Shown one piece after another: positions 46,681 to 58,740 of a DNA stretch of 64,000 nt. Within the stretch, counting starts at the first letter, position 1. Every line of letters begins with the position of its first letter. This stretch comes from Ursus arctos (Eukaryota > Chordata > Mammalia > Carnivora > Ursidae), in the NCBI RefSeq assembly GCF_023065955.2, contig NW_026622963.1, positions 8,687,001 to 8,751,000 of the forward strand, read 5' to 3'. Both the position numbers and the translations under genes were made by a program. The notes beneath the pieces were generated by a model, which was not told the DNA's origin, did no database searches, and worked only from the letters and a program-made list of their open reading frames with translations.

Positions 46681-48012
46681 AATAGAAAGTGGAGGGGCTG
46701 CTGAGGTCTGTGAATGTTTCAGTCGTCGTGCTTTCTTCCAGAAGCCTGCAGAGAACGGAAGCATCTTCTTTTTCGTCCTGTCCTGGCATGTCCATCTCTA
46801 TTGTCACTAAGTTGCAACTGGACTTTCATTTGGATCTAGTTAAAAAATTCTTCTGTGCAATAGGTGAGTTCAAGGACTTAGCTGCCCTGATGTCTGGGTC
46901 ACACCCTGTTGAGAACGTCCATGCGGAGGAGCCGGTGCCGCACTTCCGATCTCTGGAGTGATGCGGAACAGGCCGAGAGCCTGCGCCCGCTCCTGGAAAA
47001 TCGGGGCAAGATGGAGCCCTTTCCTGCTGTTACTGTGTGTTCCCTGGGGGACGTGGGACGTGAAGGAAGGAACTTTGTTTCCTCACAGGACGCCTTGCTT
47101 CTCTCTGGTACCTGTCCTTAGCCAGTGTGGCTCTCGCTGCCGGGTTTCAGAGCCCCTTAGGGAAAGCATTTGCAAGGCCGAGGCAGGCAGGGGCTGCAGA
47201 CCCCGTGAGGCTCTCTGCTTCTTTCCAAACATTGTTCTGAAGGTAGCAGGGGACAGGGCAGTGGAAAGGGACAGAGGAGCTGGCTGCCACCTCTTCGGTC
47301 CCAGCGGCTCGGCGAAGCCCCTGAGTAGAAGGGGGTAGCAGTCTCCTCCAGTATGCTGAGAGGCCCTTTGCCTTTGCAGACAGCTCTTAACGTTCTCTTA
47401 GAAAGGTAAGGAGCTGAGGTGTTTTATTTTACTATTGAGAATATTCACAAAATCCAGGACTGACCCACTAGCACCCACTCCCCAGAAGACAGTGCGGAAG
47501 GCAGTGTAGAAGGCCCATCAGGCTTCAGTTCTGTGGCCGGGAGGAGGTCAGCTGCTGAGACCACCGGTGGGCACCCAGCCCACCAGCCCTGGGGCCCCGG
47601 GCTCTGCCCTGGCCCCGCAGGCACCCCACTTGCCTTTGTACATTCGTTATTTCCCCTTTTTAGGTCTTAACACATATTTGCTTTTGTAGAAGACGAACTC
47701 TTTGTATTTATTATTTTGGGGGCAATGAAAAGTGCAATGCTGGAAGTCCTGCTGCCATGCTAGCTGGTCACAGAGGATCGTGCTAGGCGGGATTCTGGAA
47801 AACCAGTGCACTTAAACTGATCCCGAAGAGAGCACCCCGAGCACTCCGGACACCAGGAGGGCTAAATTCCCCAGAAGCTGTCTTACCTTTTGCCCAAAGA
47901 AACGTGCTCGGTATTCGGGGCGCTCCCTCCCGTGACCCCTGACACTCGTGTTACCTCAGGGCCTCGGTACCTGGATACTGCCACAGAACGGGGGCGGGGG
48001 GGCCTATTTTTA

Positions 48013-48018
48013 AATAAA
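48013..48018 (+). terminator. Distal NEO1 poly(A) signal (AATAAA)
   Basis: Canonical AATAAA near the end of the 3'UTR, in an A/T-rich stretch following a long GC-rich segment. Confidence 0.5.
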
Positions 48019-48130
48019 ATAACTGTTCAAAGTTGGGGGATTTTTTAAAATTAAGAAAAAGGAAAGCTATTCTGTATTGCACCTTTTCACAATTTAATAC
48101 ATTTTCTTACATTTTCCTGTGATTTTTGAA

Positions 48131-48136
48131 ATTAAA
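48131..48136 (+). terminator. Most distal NEO1 poly(A) signal (ATTAAA)
   Basis: ATTAAA after TTTTTGAA, followed by a GT-rich stretch (CGTGCGTCTCGT) as expected for a downstream element; the most likely end of the long transcript. Confidence 0.6.
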
Positions 48137-48155
48137 CCATCGTGCGTCTCGTAAC

Positions 48156-48868
48156 GTCCTAGTTGAGCTGCCGCTCGGCAGCTTCCTTCAGGAGGGTCTG
48201 GGACAAACGTGTCTGATGCCTCGTTGCCTGCTGGAGGCGGGCCTGGAGGACTGCTGGGGACTAGCTTCTGTACACACTTGTTCGGCCTTTTCTGTAGTTG
48301 ATGCTGTAAACTCTATGGCTTTTTAAAAAACGATTTCATGTTTTTATTTAGTATTGGAAATCCAATACACTTTTTTAATCCAATCAAACCCCGGTGTGGT
48401 CAAAGAGTTTTTTTCCTTAAGAAAACAAGAGCTTCGCGTCCCGGTTCCCAGCGTCCGCATGACTTCACCGCTGCCCTCACAGTCTTAAAGGCAGGCGTTC
48501 CGGGGGGCCCCCAGGGAGGCGTGCCAGGTGAGCTGGGAGACCGCAGGCCGCGGTCGGGTCGCCCGCCAGCCCCGAAGATGAGCCCTGTCCGTGTCCCCCA
48601 CCCCCCCATCACTGCCCTGAAGGGACTGAGCAGCCCGAGGAGTGTGCAGCGAGCCACGAGACCCCAGCAGAGAAGTCCCTCCCGGAAGGTGCGTGGGCCA
48701 AGTCCCTGATGCGGTAGCATCCCGGCCGCAGCTCGATCTTTGGGCAGCCGTGCGGATGCGGGCCTTCCACGCCCAGGCCCGTCTCTCCGGGGTGACACGT
48801 GCAGCGGGTCTGCCGGAGCCCCGCCTCTGCCGGGCTGCCTCGCTGTCCGCCTGCGCTCCGTGCCCTAG
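48156..48868. other. Intergenic, GC-rich 3' of NEO1
   Basis: GC/CpG-enriched from 48430 to 48870; overlapping open frames on both strands reflect base composition. No gene recognised. Confidence 0.5.
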
Positions 48869-49195
48869 CTTGGGCTGCTGTAACAAGAGCACCACGGCCC
48901 GCGGGGCTCAGACGGCAAGCTGATTTCGCACACTTCTGGAAGCTGGGAAGCCCAAGCTCGAAGTAGCAGGAGATCTGGTGTCTGGTGAGGACCTGCTTCC
49001 TGGGTCAGAGACGCCATCTTCTCGCTGTGGCCTCACAGGGGCTCTTTTCTAAGGGCACTGATCCCATTCATAGGGGCCCTCGTGACCTAATCACTTCTCA
49101 AAGGTCCCCCCTTCCTATACCATCCCGTTGGGAATTAAGGTTTGGACATGTGAATTGGGGGATACAAACATTCAGTCCATAACGCTGTGAGATTT
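48869..49195 (+). repeat. Old interspersed mammalian repeat, class uncertain
   Basis: CTTGGGCTGCTGTAACAAGA, CACACTTCTGGAAGCTGGGA, TCTCGCTGTGGCCTCACAGG, GACCTAATCACTTCTCAAAG and CAAACATTCAGTCCATAACG are a familiar high-copy order, but I cannot name the family with confidence. Confidence 0.55.
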
Positions 49196-51329
49196 CTCAC
49201 GGTATCTGAGGGTCTAGGCTTGGAATAATGCTGAGCACGCGGCCGTAGGCCGTCCCCTCCATGAACTGGCCATCGAGTGGGGGACACGGAGCTCAGCCCC
49301 AGCCCTTCATCTGCTCTGCTGCCGAGTGTGCCTCGTGAAGCCCAAACCTCATCATGCCCGTTAGCAGTCCCGGGATGGAGTCAGCTCTCCGTGCTAAGTC
49401 TGTGCTGGTCTGCCGTGGCCTCCAGGCCGAGACCCCATCACCGGGTGCACCCAGCATTCCAGCCACGGAAAGTGACGGTGAAATGGGCATTAGAGGCATG
49501 GCACGTGGAGCCCCCCCCTCCGCCCCCACCGCGCCTGCTCTAACAGCCAGGCAGCCCACCGGTGCTTGCCCTCCTCTGTATCCCTAGATGGAGCTCTTGG
49601 CACATCTTACACTGATTTACTAGTTTGAGCCTTTTTCCACTGGACTGTGGACTCACATATGAATTCCTCTTCTCCAAATGCCTAATGCCAGAGGCAGTTT
49701 CTGACAACAGCAGATGCTTGTCTCCTGGATAGATGGACAGATATGAGGACTCAGGGCCTGGAGCATGTAGGATGGTTTCCCACACAAATAACCAGCCTAC
49801 TCCTCCTTGGAGGGATCCTAATAGGTCCCTCTTGTTACTGGTGCCAGGACCCTCCCATTCCAGCAGCCATGGCCCTTTGGTGTCCTGGACTGAACCTGAA
49901 AGGTGACAAAGACCCGTCTGCCTGGCAGTGCTGAGAAATGATGCTGATGCCACAGTGACCAACTCGGACTGGGGACTAGGGCAAGGCTGTCCTCCAGATT
50001 GGTTCTGAGATGAACATTATGAACAAGGCTCTTTCCCCAGTCCATCCGCCCCTCCCAATCTCAGCCATCTTCCTGCTAGGGGTGTGGTATCATCAGGAGA
50101 GACCAGACAACATCATTGAACACCCACCGTGTTGATGGGGACGTGGGCGTGGGCAGGGAGAGAGAAGCGGGGGGCCAAGAGCGGCTCCGGACAGCAGGCG
50201 CACCTCTTCACCTTGGCTTTCCAGCTGCCGAAGGAGGGGGTTCACCAGGAGAGCTAGAAGAGGTGGGAGAGGCTAGTGGAAGGAAAAGAGCACTTTACAT
50301 TTCTTATAATCTTTAAAAAGTATGTAATGTGGGGAAAATGCTATTTAAAACTGCAATTACTCTTGAGCAGAGTGAATGATGTTCATCTCGAGATGCTCTT
50401 GTACTCAACTAGGAGGGACTTGATGGGTTTGGAGATGAAAAGATGGGCCTGGAGCTGAGCTGAGAAGGGGTTATTGCTGCACGATACAGAGGAATTCAGA
50501 ATTTCCTGCAAAAATGGAGGGCGGGGGAGGCAAGAAGGTATGCTGGCAGCAGGTGTAAGCAAGATGCAGAGAGAGTGAGGGGCGAGGTGGGAAGGTACCC
50601 CCAGTGGGAAATGGCTGCCTTTGAGGTGCCCAGAGGGCTTTTTCAAATGGGAAGCTCTGAGAGGTAATTTAAGGCTGTTTGCTCCTTGCACAACTAGAAA
50701 CGACCCCCCTCCGGCTCCCCAGATCTCGCATGCTGTCTGCCACGTACGTGCACAGGGCCTGGCATGAGTTACTGGCTTCCCCCCAACAAGGAAAGGGGCA
50801 ACGCGGGGATGGACAGCCCACAGATCTGGCATGGTGAGGGTGACCGTAAGTGGGACTGGCTCACCGGAAACAGGGGCCCAGAGCTGGAAATGACTGAAAG
50901 AATCTAAACCGGAGAATTCACAGAAATCCAGGGGAGAGAGGGGAGGACATGAGACCTTCCCCAGGTCAAGGAATGTGAAGGCCAGTCAGCCTTATTCAGG
51001 TTGCAAGAGGCAGGCCGACGTCAGCTGGTGTCTCGGTTGCAGTCACAGGTTTGCACGCTCCCCATCCCCGTGCCCTGGAGCAGGGCCCCGCCACCTGACA
51101 CAGGTGCGAATGCTACGGGCCTGTCTCTCGTTAATGGGTCTCCCTTCTTCTCTGGACCCCATCTCCTAAAGGAGGAGTCGGAGAGCCATTCTAAACTCTC
51201 CCCTCAACACCACATCTGCCTCAGATGTGCCCCGAGGTGGCTCCTCTTCGTCACATGTGGGGCAAACTCCCTGCTGGCCCCTGGCCTCTGCCTCACCAGC
51301 GGTCCAGCCTCCCCACGACTACGGGGAGG
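49196..51329. other. Intergenic, unique sequence
   Basis: No gene seen; open frames at 49540-49962 (minus) and 50383-50832 (minus) show no family features. Confidence 0.45.
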
Positions 51330-51715
51330 ATTTTTCTAACTCAGATCCAGCCTTCCTCCCCTGCTCAGCACCCCGCACTCACTTCCCTGTCACCAGCCCT
51401 GCAGAAAAGAGACCAACGTGGCCCCATTTGCCTCTTGACATCGATTTGCAGTTCGCGCTTACAGCCTAAGCCATGACGTCTGACCTCTAGACCTCTCCCT
51501 TTGCCTCACATTGTCACCCTACCCACCACCCTCATGACTGGCTTTCTCTGCCTAGTAAATTTCTCTCCATCTCTAAGGACCCAACCTGACCATCCGGACC
51601 TCTGTTCTTATTCATATTTCTGTCTTTTCCAAAACGCTGTAAACTCAAGGAAAACAATCACGCTAGTGTTTGGATTCTCCATCCCAGTGTCTAGCACGCT
51701 GTAGGTGTTCACTAA
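51330..51715 (+). repeat. L2 LINE 3' relic
   Basis: Ends CATCCCAGTGTCTAGCACGC TGTAGGTGTTCACTAAATGA, with CTGTAAACTCAAGGAAAACA upstream, as in L2 3' termini; left part is weak. Confidence 0.55.
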
Positions 51716-52451
51716 ATGAACCTGGCTGAGGAAGACGAACTTGAACTGACCGTGGCCCAGTGCTGGGGGAATTGGACAACATCCGAACTCATCCCGGGAG
51801 CACTCACTCAGACGGGTTTTGCAGACGAGGTAAGGCTGAGCTGAGTGTAGGAATTACTGTGAGGCCGTCTGTCTGGAACGGGAAGGAGCCATTGCAGAGC
51901 TGGGAAGCCGCTCACTGCCTGTGGCCATCAGCGTACCTTGAAGAGAACAAGTCCCAGCCACCCTGTTTCCTGCTGAGGCCGCGGCCTCTAGGACCGTGTT
52001 TGGCCTGCTGTCTTTGGATTCAGCACTGGAGTCCCAGCAGGCCAGAGCAGAGGATAGGGAGGGTGCACAGAGCTGGTGCTATCCTCCCCCAGGACCCCGG
52101 GAACACTGCAAGGGTGATTCCGGGCCCCATCAAGCTGGGGTGGTTGGCCAGGTACCACAGGTGGGGGGTCAGTCCTAATGAGTTAAGAATAAGGTGGGTT
52201 CCTTTCATAAACTCAAAACCCAGGTCTTACTGAGAATTCTGGTCAGCTTTCTGAAAGAGGCCAGAAAGATCTACTCTTGAAGACAAAATGATGGCTCGAA
52301 CTCCCATAGACAAAGTTGCCTAGGACATGGCGGGAGAACCAGCCAATGAACATTCTAGACTAGTACACAGAAGGGAAATTGGCTGGAACTGGAGCCAGAG
52401 AGATCTTGCCATGGGCAGGTGGTGTGAGAAGAGGGATATTCAGGGCCAGTC
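51716..52451. other. Intergenic, unique sequence
   Basis: Nothing recognised. Confidence 0.45.
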
Positions 52452-52468
52452 AGAAAAGAGTCTTCCTC

Positions 52469-52755
52469 CGGTAGGGGAAGAAAGGGATAAAGAAAGGGGG
52501 GGTAATCAGAAGGGGGAATGAAGCATGAGAGACTATGGACTCTGAGAAACAAACTGAGGGCCTCAGAGGGGAGGGGGGTGGGGGAATGGGATAGGCTGGT
52601 GATGGGTAGTAAGGAGGGCACGTATTGCATGGTGCGCTGGGTGTTATACGCAACTAATGAATCATCGAACGTTGCATCAGAAACCAGGGATGTACTGTAT
52701 GGTGACTAACATAATGTAATAAAAAAACATTTAAAAAAAAAAAAGAAAAAGAAAA
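52469..52755 (+). repeat. 5'-truncated L1 3' end, sense, 17-bp duplication
   Basis: GAGACTATGGACTCTGAGAA, AGTAAGGAGGGCACGTATTG, GTATGGTGACTAACATAATG and an A/AAAAAG tail. Perfect AGAAAAGAGTCTTCCTC copies at 52452-52468 and 52756-52772 bound a single recent insertion. Confidence 0.96.
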
Positions 52756-52772
52756 AGAAAAGAGTCTTCCTC

Positions 52773-53403
52773 ACCCAAGAAGCTGGGAATCATTCGTGGC
52801 TTCACAAATACCCCCAAGGACTCCGAGGATGCAAAATGAGTAAGACAGGCTCTGTTAATGTGTCCACACTCTAGAGGGGAGCACAGACATTTAACAGACA
52901 GAAATTACCGTCCAGCACAAGTGCTGAGACCCAACAGAGTGGCGATCTGGTAGAGCAAGGAAGGAATGTCCAACCCTGCCTGCAGCCTGGGGCGGTCACA
53001 GAGTAAGTCAACACTGACGGTGGTAGGGAATTCCCTAGAGAAAGGAACCAGAGTTTCTCCCAACCCTTCTGGCAGTAGGTCTTCAGAGCAGGGAAAATTC
53101 AGATACTGGCTAAATTACAGCAGGGGTACTTTGAAATGATTTGCTCAAAAAGGAAGTAAAGGATTTCCCTCACAGCGGACCAAAAAACGGACCCCAACTG
53201 GTAAATGAAAAGGGAAGCTAGCTCTTCCTGCCCTACGGAAATCCGAACACCAGGAACCTGGAAGGCGGGAGAGGCTGGAGGGAGCCAGCTGACCCTGACG
53301 CAGCCAGAGCACGGACAGGGAAGCTTCCAGGCTGGAGGTGCCCAGGAGAAACCTGTTAGGAAACCTGACTGGCACTGATACATTTAAAAAATAAGTAAAA
53401 ATG
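52773..53403. other. Intergenic, mostly unique
   Basis: A diverged ancient repeat trace (TCTAGAGGGGAGCACAGACA TTTAACAGACA) at 52870-52960; otherwise nothing. Confidence 0.4.
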
Positions 53404-55652
53404 ATCATCTCCCTTGAGAATTCATTGAAGATTTTTTTGTGTCTATATTCATAAGGGGTATGGGTATGTAGGGATTCTTTCTCATACTTTTTTAAAATCT
53501 GATTTTGCTTATCAGTGTAATACTGGCCTCATAGAGTAAGGGAAGTATTCCCTCCTCTTCTGCTTTAAAGGATTGGTGTTAATTGCTCCGTAAACATTTG
53601 GTAGAATTCTCTAGTGAGGCCATCTGGTCCTGGACTATTTTTTTATGGGAAATTTTGTTACTAACTTAATCTCTCTACTTGTTATAGATCTATTCAGATT
53701 CTCTATTTCTTCTTGATTCAGTTTTGGTAGTTTGTGCGTTTCTAAGAATTTGCCCCTTTTCTTGGGGTTATCTAATTTGTTGGCATCTAGCTGTCCACAG
53801 TGTACCCCTCTGTTCCTTTCTTATTCTTATAGGTCAGTAGTAATAGCCCCTCTTCCCTTCCTGTTAGTATATTGAGTCTTCTCTCTCATTCTCCTCTGTT
53901 TTGCTTTGGTTTGTTTTGGAAGCCTAGATTTTTTTAAAATGCAAGTTGTAAGTTCATTTTCTTCAATATAGAATTAACAGGGTTAATTTGATGCCCCAAA
54001 TGAGGTAAAATTGTAACTTTTGCATATGAAAACTTCCCTTGAAGTAGTCGGATCTTTGTGAAAGTTATTGTCAGATCAAAGAAAATACAGTTCAAGTTTA
54101 TTCACAGAAATTAAAAAAAAAAAAAGAAGTGTTACTTGGGAAGTTCCAAAATGACAGTTCTATGCCAGAGTTATAATTACCAGGGGGAAATATACTCTCT
54201 TTGCTGAGCGTGTCAACAGCACATTAATACTCTCCATACATTCGCTTTATATGAAAGCATGTGCATTTTGCAAAAAGAGTGTGTATGTACCTATAACCTC
54301 ATTTTTGAAACTGGACTCGATTGCCTTATACTCTCCAACAGGGTCAGTTGTCAAAATTTGTCAATTTTGTTGATCTTTTCAAAGAAGCACCTTTTGGTTT
54401 TGCTGGTTTCCTGTATCACTTTTCTGTATTTCTGCTCTAGTCTTTATTCTTTCCTTCCTTGTACTTGATTTGTTAGTTTGCTTTTCTTTTCTGAGTTTCC
54501 TAAGGTGAATGTTGAGGTTATTGATTTAGGGTCTTTTTTAAATATAGTAGCTTATTTGCTATAAATTTCCCTCTGAGCTCTGCTTTTGCTGCACCCCATA
54601 AGTTTTGGTATGTTGTGTATTTGTTTCCATTCATCTCAGTTTCCTTTCTAATATTCCTTGTGATTTCTTCTTTGACCCCTTTCATTCTTTAGAAGTCTGT
54701 TGTTTAATTTTCATATAGTTGCAAATTTTGCAAATTTCCTCGTTATGAATTTCTGATTTCACTATATGGTTGTCAGAGAATGATACTTTGTATGATTTTA
54801 ATTCTTTTAAGTTTATTGAGATTTGTTTTGTGGCTAACATAGGGTCTATCCTGGAGAATGTTCCATAGACACTTGAGAAAAATATGCATTTTGCTGTTGT
54901 TAGGTTGGGTATTCTAGTTGGTTTGTATTGTTCAAATTTTCTCCTTCCTTCCTGATTGTCTCTCCAGTCATTTTACCCATTATTGAAAGTGGGGTATTAA
55001 AGTCTACAACTATTGTTGTTGAGTTATCTATTTCTCCCTTCCATTATATGAGGTTTGCTTCCTGGATTTTGGGGCTCTGTTGTTAGGTGTTTGTGCATTT
55101 TTAATTGTTAAATCTTCTTGATAGATTGATTCTTTTATCATTTAAAAATATTCTTTGTCTTTAGTATCGATTTTGTCTTAAAATATACTTTGTCTGATAT
55201 TAGTACAGCCACTCCAGCTCCCTTTTGGCTAAAATTTGTATGATGTATCTTTTTGCATCTCTTCAACTTATTTGAATATGAGATGTGTCTCTCATAGACA
55301 GCAGAATTGAATTTTTTATATATAATTTATACTTAATAAATAATATATCACAGTTTGTACTATTTAACATATAAATGTATTAATACATATTAATTAAAGT
55401 GGGTATAACATAATGTATTTTGATTATATAATATATTAACAAAACTATGTAGTTTTATTACTCATTCTGCCAATTTCTGCTTTTTAATTTGAGTGTTTAC
55501 TATTTACATTTTATATAATTACTGATAAGGTAGGATTTACATCTGGCGTTTGCTATTTGTTTTCTATGTCTTAATTTTTTTTTGTCTATTACTCTGTTAC
55601 TGCCCTTTTTTGTGTGTTAAGTAAATATTTTCTAGTGCACACTTTTAATTCC
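53404..55652 (-). repeat. L1 ORF2 fragment, antisense, interrupted
   Basis: Reverse ORF2 blocks: AATTCTCTAGTGAGGCCATC, TTTGTTGATCTTTTCAAAGA, TTGAGGTTATTGATTTAGGG, GCTGCACCCCATAAGTTTTG, TTGTCTGATATTAGTACAGC, AGGTAGGATTTACATCTGGC, ATTTTCTAGTGCACAC. About 415 bp of foreign sequence interrupts it (53935-54350), and an AT-rich low-complexity tract lies at 55316-55445. Confidence 0.88.
53935..54350. other. Unidentified insert inside the antisense L1
   Basis: Sequence between the L1 blocks GAAGCCTAGATTTTTT and TTTGTCAATTTTGTTGATC that does not read as L1. It contains an A13 run at about 54113-54125 and no recognisable family. Boundaries approximate. Confidence 0.4.
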
Positions 55653-55727
55653 CTGTCCAAAGTCATGAATCACAAAAGAAAAATTTAGTAAGTTGAACAT
55701 CATCAAAATTGAAAATGCTTACCACTT

Positions 55728-55930
55728 GGGGCACTTGGGTGGCTCAGTCAGTTAAATGTCTGACCCTTGGTTTCAGTTCAGGTCATGATCTCAGGGTGGT
55801 GAGATCAAGCCCCACTTCAGACGTGTGCTGGGCATGGAGTCTGCTTGAGCTTCTCTCTGTCCCTCTCCCTCTGCCCCTCCTGCTCGTGCTGTCTCTCTTT
55901 CTAAAATAAATAAATAAAGCTTAAAAAAAA
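55728..55930 (+). repeat. CanSINE, sense, nested in L1
   Basis: GGGGCACTTGGGTGGCTCAG, GGTCATGATCTCAGGGTGGT, GGGCATGGAGTCTGCTTGAG, AAATAAATAAATAAAGC. Imperfect flanks AAAATGCTTACCACTT and AAAATGTTTACCGTTT represent a diverged duplication. Confidence 0.93.
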
Positions 55931-56239
55931 TGTTTACCGTTTGAAAGACACGATTAAGAAAATGAAAAGGTGAGCCATAAACTGGGAGAAAATATTTACA
56001 AAACATATATATTATAAAGGGCTTGTATTCTGCAGATTAAAACCAGGAGTCAACGGTACACGCCCTCTTGACAGTATCAAGTGTTGCAAAGATGTGCAGT
56101 AACTGGAACTCTCATACAATTGCTGGTGGATGGAATGCAAAACAGTATTCCAGCTCCAAAAATAATCTAGCAGTTTCGTATGAAGTTAAACATAAACTTA
56201 CCATAGGACCCAATAGTGCCACTCCTGGATATTTATTTT

Positions 56240-56444
56240 TTTTAAAGATTTTACTTACTTATTTGAGAGAGAGAGATGGTGAGCAGGGGGAGGGGCAGAG
56301 GGGGAGGGAGAGGGACAAGCAGTTTCCGCGCTGAGCCCAACTCCAGCTCGGGGCTCGGGACTCCAGGCTCGATGTCACAACCCCAAGATCATGACCCATG
56401 CCGAAACCAAGTCAGACACTAAACTGAGACACCCAGGTGCCCCA
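56240..56444 (-). repeat. CanSINE, antisense, nested in L1, with duplication
   Basis: T-run, AAAGATTTTACTTACTTATT, (GA)n, CAAGATCATGACCCATGCCG, ACACCCAGGTGCCCC. Flanks ACTCCTGGATATTTATT and ACTCCCGGATATTTATT are a 17-bp duplication of the L1 target with one difference. Confidence 0.93.
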
Positions 56445-56999
56445 CTCCCGGATATTTATTCAAGATAAACGAAAATCCATGTCCACATGAAGACTTGAAA
56501 TGGATGTTCATAGGAGCTTTATCCTGGATAACTAAACACTGGAAAAAGCCACGTGTTCCTCAGTCGGTGAATGAGCAAGCAGATTGTGGCTTCTCCAGAG
56601 CAGGAAGAGTTGCTGTGTAATACACACAACACGGACAGATCTTGAAAGCTCCACACTAAATGAAAGAAATCAGACCCAAGAGACACATATTTTATGATCC
56701 CGTTTATACGAAATTCTAGAAAAAACAAAACTTTAGTGACAGGGGCAGACTGCCAGGGGCCAGGAGTGGGAGGACAGGGATTCGCTGCAAAGGGACATGA
56801 GTGTTTGGAGGAGTGATGGAAATGTTCTCGATCTTAACTGTTGGGGGTGGTCATAGGACTGTGCACAGTTGTCAAAACTCAGCCGCGATGAAGCAAATAG
56901 ATCCCGGTAGCAATCGCAACATAAAAACAAGGTACGAGGCATGAATCTAACAACATGTACAAACCGTCATGAAGAAAAGCATAAAGCCATGTGCAAGAT

Positions 57000-57356
57000 T
57001 CGGCAGAGGCTGTTAATGCCCAGCAAATATTCCCTATGGGCCCTCACGTTTCACAGCCCCCCTGGCAGTTACGTGATGGCCGAGGGACAACAGACAGAGG
57101 AAGTGAAGTGTGTCGCTGCTGGAGAGAAGTGGTTCGTAATCACTCTTCTCTTCCAGTTGTCTCTGCTCCACCCACAGTGATCAGGGGACCAGGGGTTCCC
57201 GCTGACATCTGTGAAGAGAGGGTCAGCCCAGCCCGCAGAGGAATCTACTTGAGCTGGAATAAACCTTCGCTGTGTGAAACCATTGAAATTTGGAGCTTTT
57301 TCTGTTGGGGCGGCGAGTGTTAATTATCCTGACTAGTCAAAAAAAAAAAAAAAACA
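57000..57356 (+). repeat. Unclassified repeat ending in A-run
   Basis: CTGTTAATGCCCAGCAAATA, GAGCTGGAATAAACCTTCGC and CATTGAAATTTGGAGCTTTT followed by a run of 16 A. The end resembles a high-copy mammalian repeat 3' terminus, but I cannot assign a family. Confidence 0.45.
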
Positions 57357-57499
57357 AAACCCCAAAAACCCATTACAGAAGACCCAAGTGTGGAGACAGT
57401 TATACTCTGTTCATCCATAGGAATATAAACTTTAATAATAATATTTATGTAATTTCAAATGAGAAGTCCATCGAATTCTTCATGCATCTTAACAAAGCG

Positions 57500-58740
57500 A
57501 TTACACAGTGTACGTATGAGAGTACAAAGAGCCTTTCCTTAAGAGGGAGAAGGTGGGGACTCGCTCAACTAGGAATCAACATACTTTGTAAAACTATAGT
57601 GACTACGACAGGCTACCGTTTGAACAAGGATAGGCAAGCTAATGGTACTGGACACAGAGCCTCAACACAGACCCGGAGACGATACAGGAGTGACACTGTA
57701 AATTAGTAGGAACAATTGATTGTCCATACGGGGCAAAAATGAAATTGCATTCTGCCCTGATACCACACCAAAGTTAGGTTGGGTAGGTTAAGCAACACTT
57801 CGCATTTTTACAAATCAATATAGAAGAATATCTTCATAACATCAGAGACAGGCTTCTTAAACAAGCAAAAGAGACACTAAAGAAATACTAGACATTTAAA
57901 AAACTATTGCTTAACTGGACCTCACTAAAATGTAAAACCTCTGTTTATCAAAACGAAGAAAAGTGAAAATAAAAGCCATAAACAGGAAGAAGATATTGGT
58001 AACATCTCATGAACAAAGAATGTGTTTCTCAAATAGATGTGCGTGTGTTTGCACGTGTGTGTGTGTGTGTGTGTAAAACTGCTACAAGCCAATAACAAGA
58101 TAGGAAATCAAGCAAAATACATGAAAAAATATTTCTCAGAAGAGGAAATCCGAATGGCAAATGAATATACGAGCAAACATTCAACCTTACTAGTAATTAG
58201 GGATTTGCACATTAAAACAGAATCAAATATCACTAGATTGGGAGAAATAACAAAGTCTGATGATTCCAATTATCGGCAAGAATGTGGAGCGAGAGTAACT
58301 CATGCACGGCAGGTGGGAGTGTAAATTGTTAGAACTACTTAAAACAGTCTGGCATGATCTTGTAAAGCCAAGATTAATTCACCCTATGACTCAGTTATTC
58401 CACAACTAGATACGGAGCCTAGAGATCTTTTTACACATCTTTATCCAGAGCCACAAACAGCAATGTTTTTGGTAGCAGTGTTTGTAACAGCAGGAGCTGG
58501 AACCGACCGAGACAGCTATCTCCAGAGGAATGCCTATGAAAACGGGGGCGGGTGGGGGGGGATCATATAATGGAATGCTATACAGCAGTGAAAATGAGTT
58601 AACTGTGCTCCGTGCATCAACAGTGTCTCAAAATTATGATATGGAACAAAACCAGCAAATTACTAGAGACGACATATGGCATGATACCACGTACGCGAAA
58701 CTCCGATTTTTACAAATGTATTTAGTGGTGTCGGGAAGTG
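57500..58740 (+). repeat. Old L1 ORF2 relic, sense
   Basis: AAAAGCCATAAACAGGAAGA, ATATTTCTCAGAAGAGGAAA, CTAGATTGGGAGAAATAACA, AAGAATGTGGAGCGAGAGTA, CCCTATGACTCAGTTATTCC and ATGGAATGCTATACAGCAGT are diverged ORF2 blocks in order. A (TG)n tract at 58051-58073 lies inside. Confidence 0.75.

Larger units (their letters stand above)
45887..48155 (+). other. NEO1: NEO1 3' untranslated region
   Basis: Sequence from the stop codon to about 20 nt past the last good poly(A) signal (ATTAAA at 48131). The roughly 2.27 kb length is close to what I recall for the long human NEO1 3'UTR. The first 400 nt are GC/CpG-rich; AU-rich stretches sit at 46500-46550 and 48000-48130. The exact cleavage site cannot be read from sequence, and a tail extending to about 48.43 kb is possible. 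Confidence 0.75.
55653..56935 (+). repeat. L1 ORF2 3' part and 3'UTR, sense, with two nested SINEs
   Basis: TTGAACATCATCAAAATTGA, GAAAGACACGATTAAGAAAA, TGGAACTCTCATACAATTGC, TATTCAAGATAAACGAAAAT and GACTGCCAGGGGCCAGGAGT are in ORF2-to-3' order. It joins the opposite-strand ORF2 segment at about 55652, the layout of a 5'-inverted L1. Confidence 0.85.

Noticed and set aside
48400..48895. Overlapping 120-136-residue frames on both strands
   Set aside because: GC-rich composition leaves few stops; no domain, start context or splice structure.
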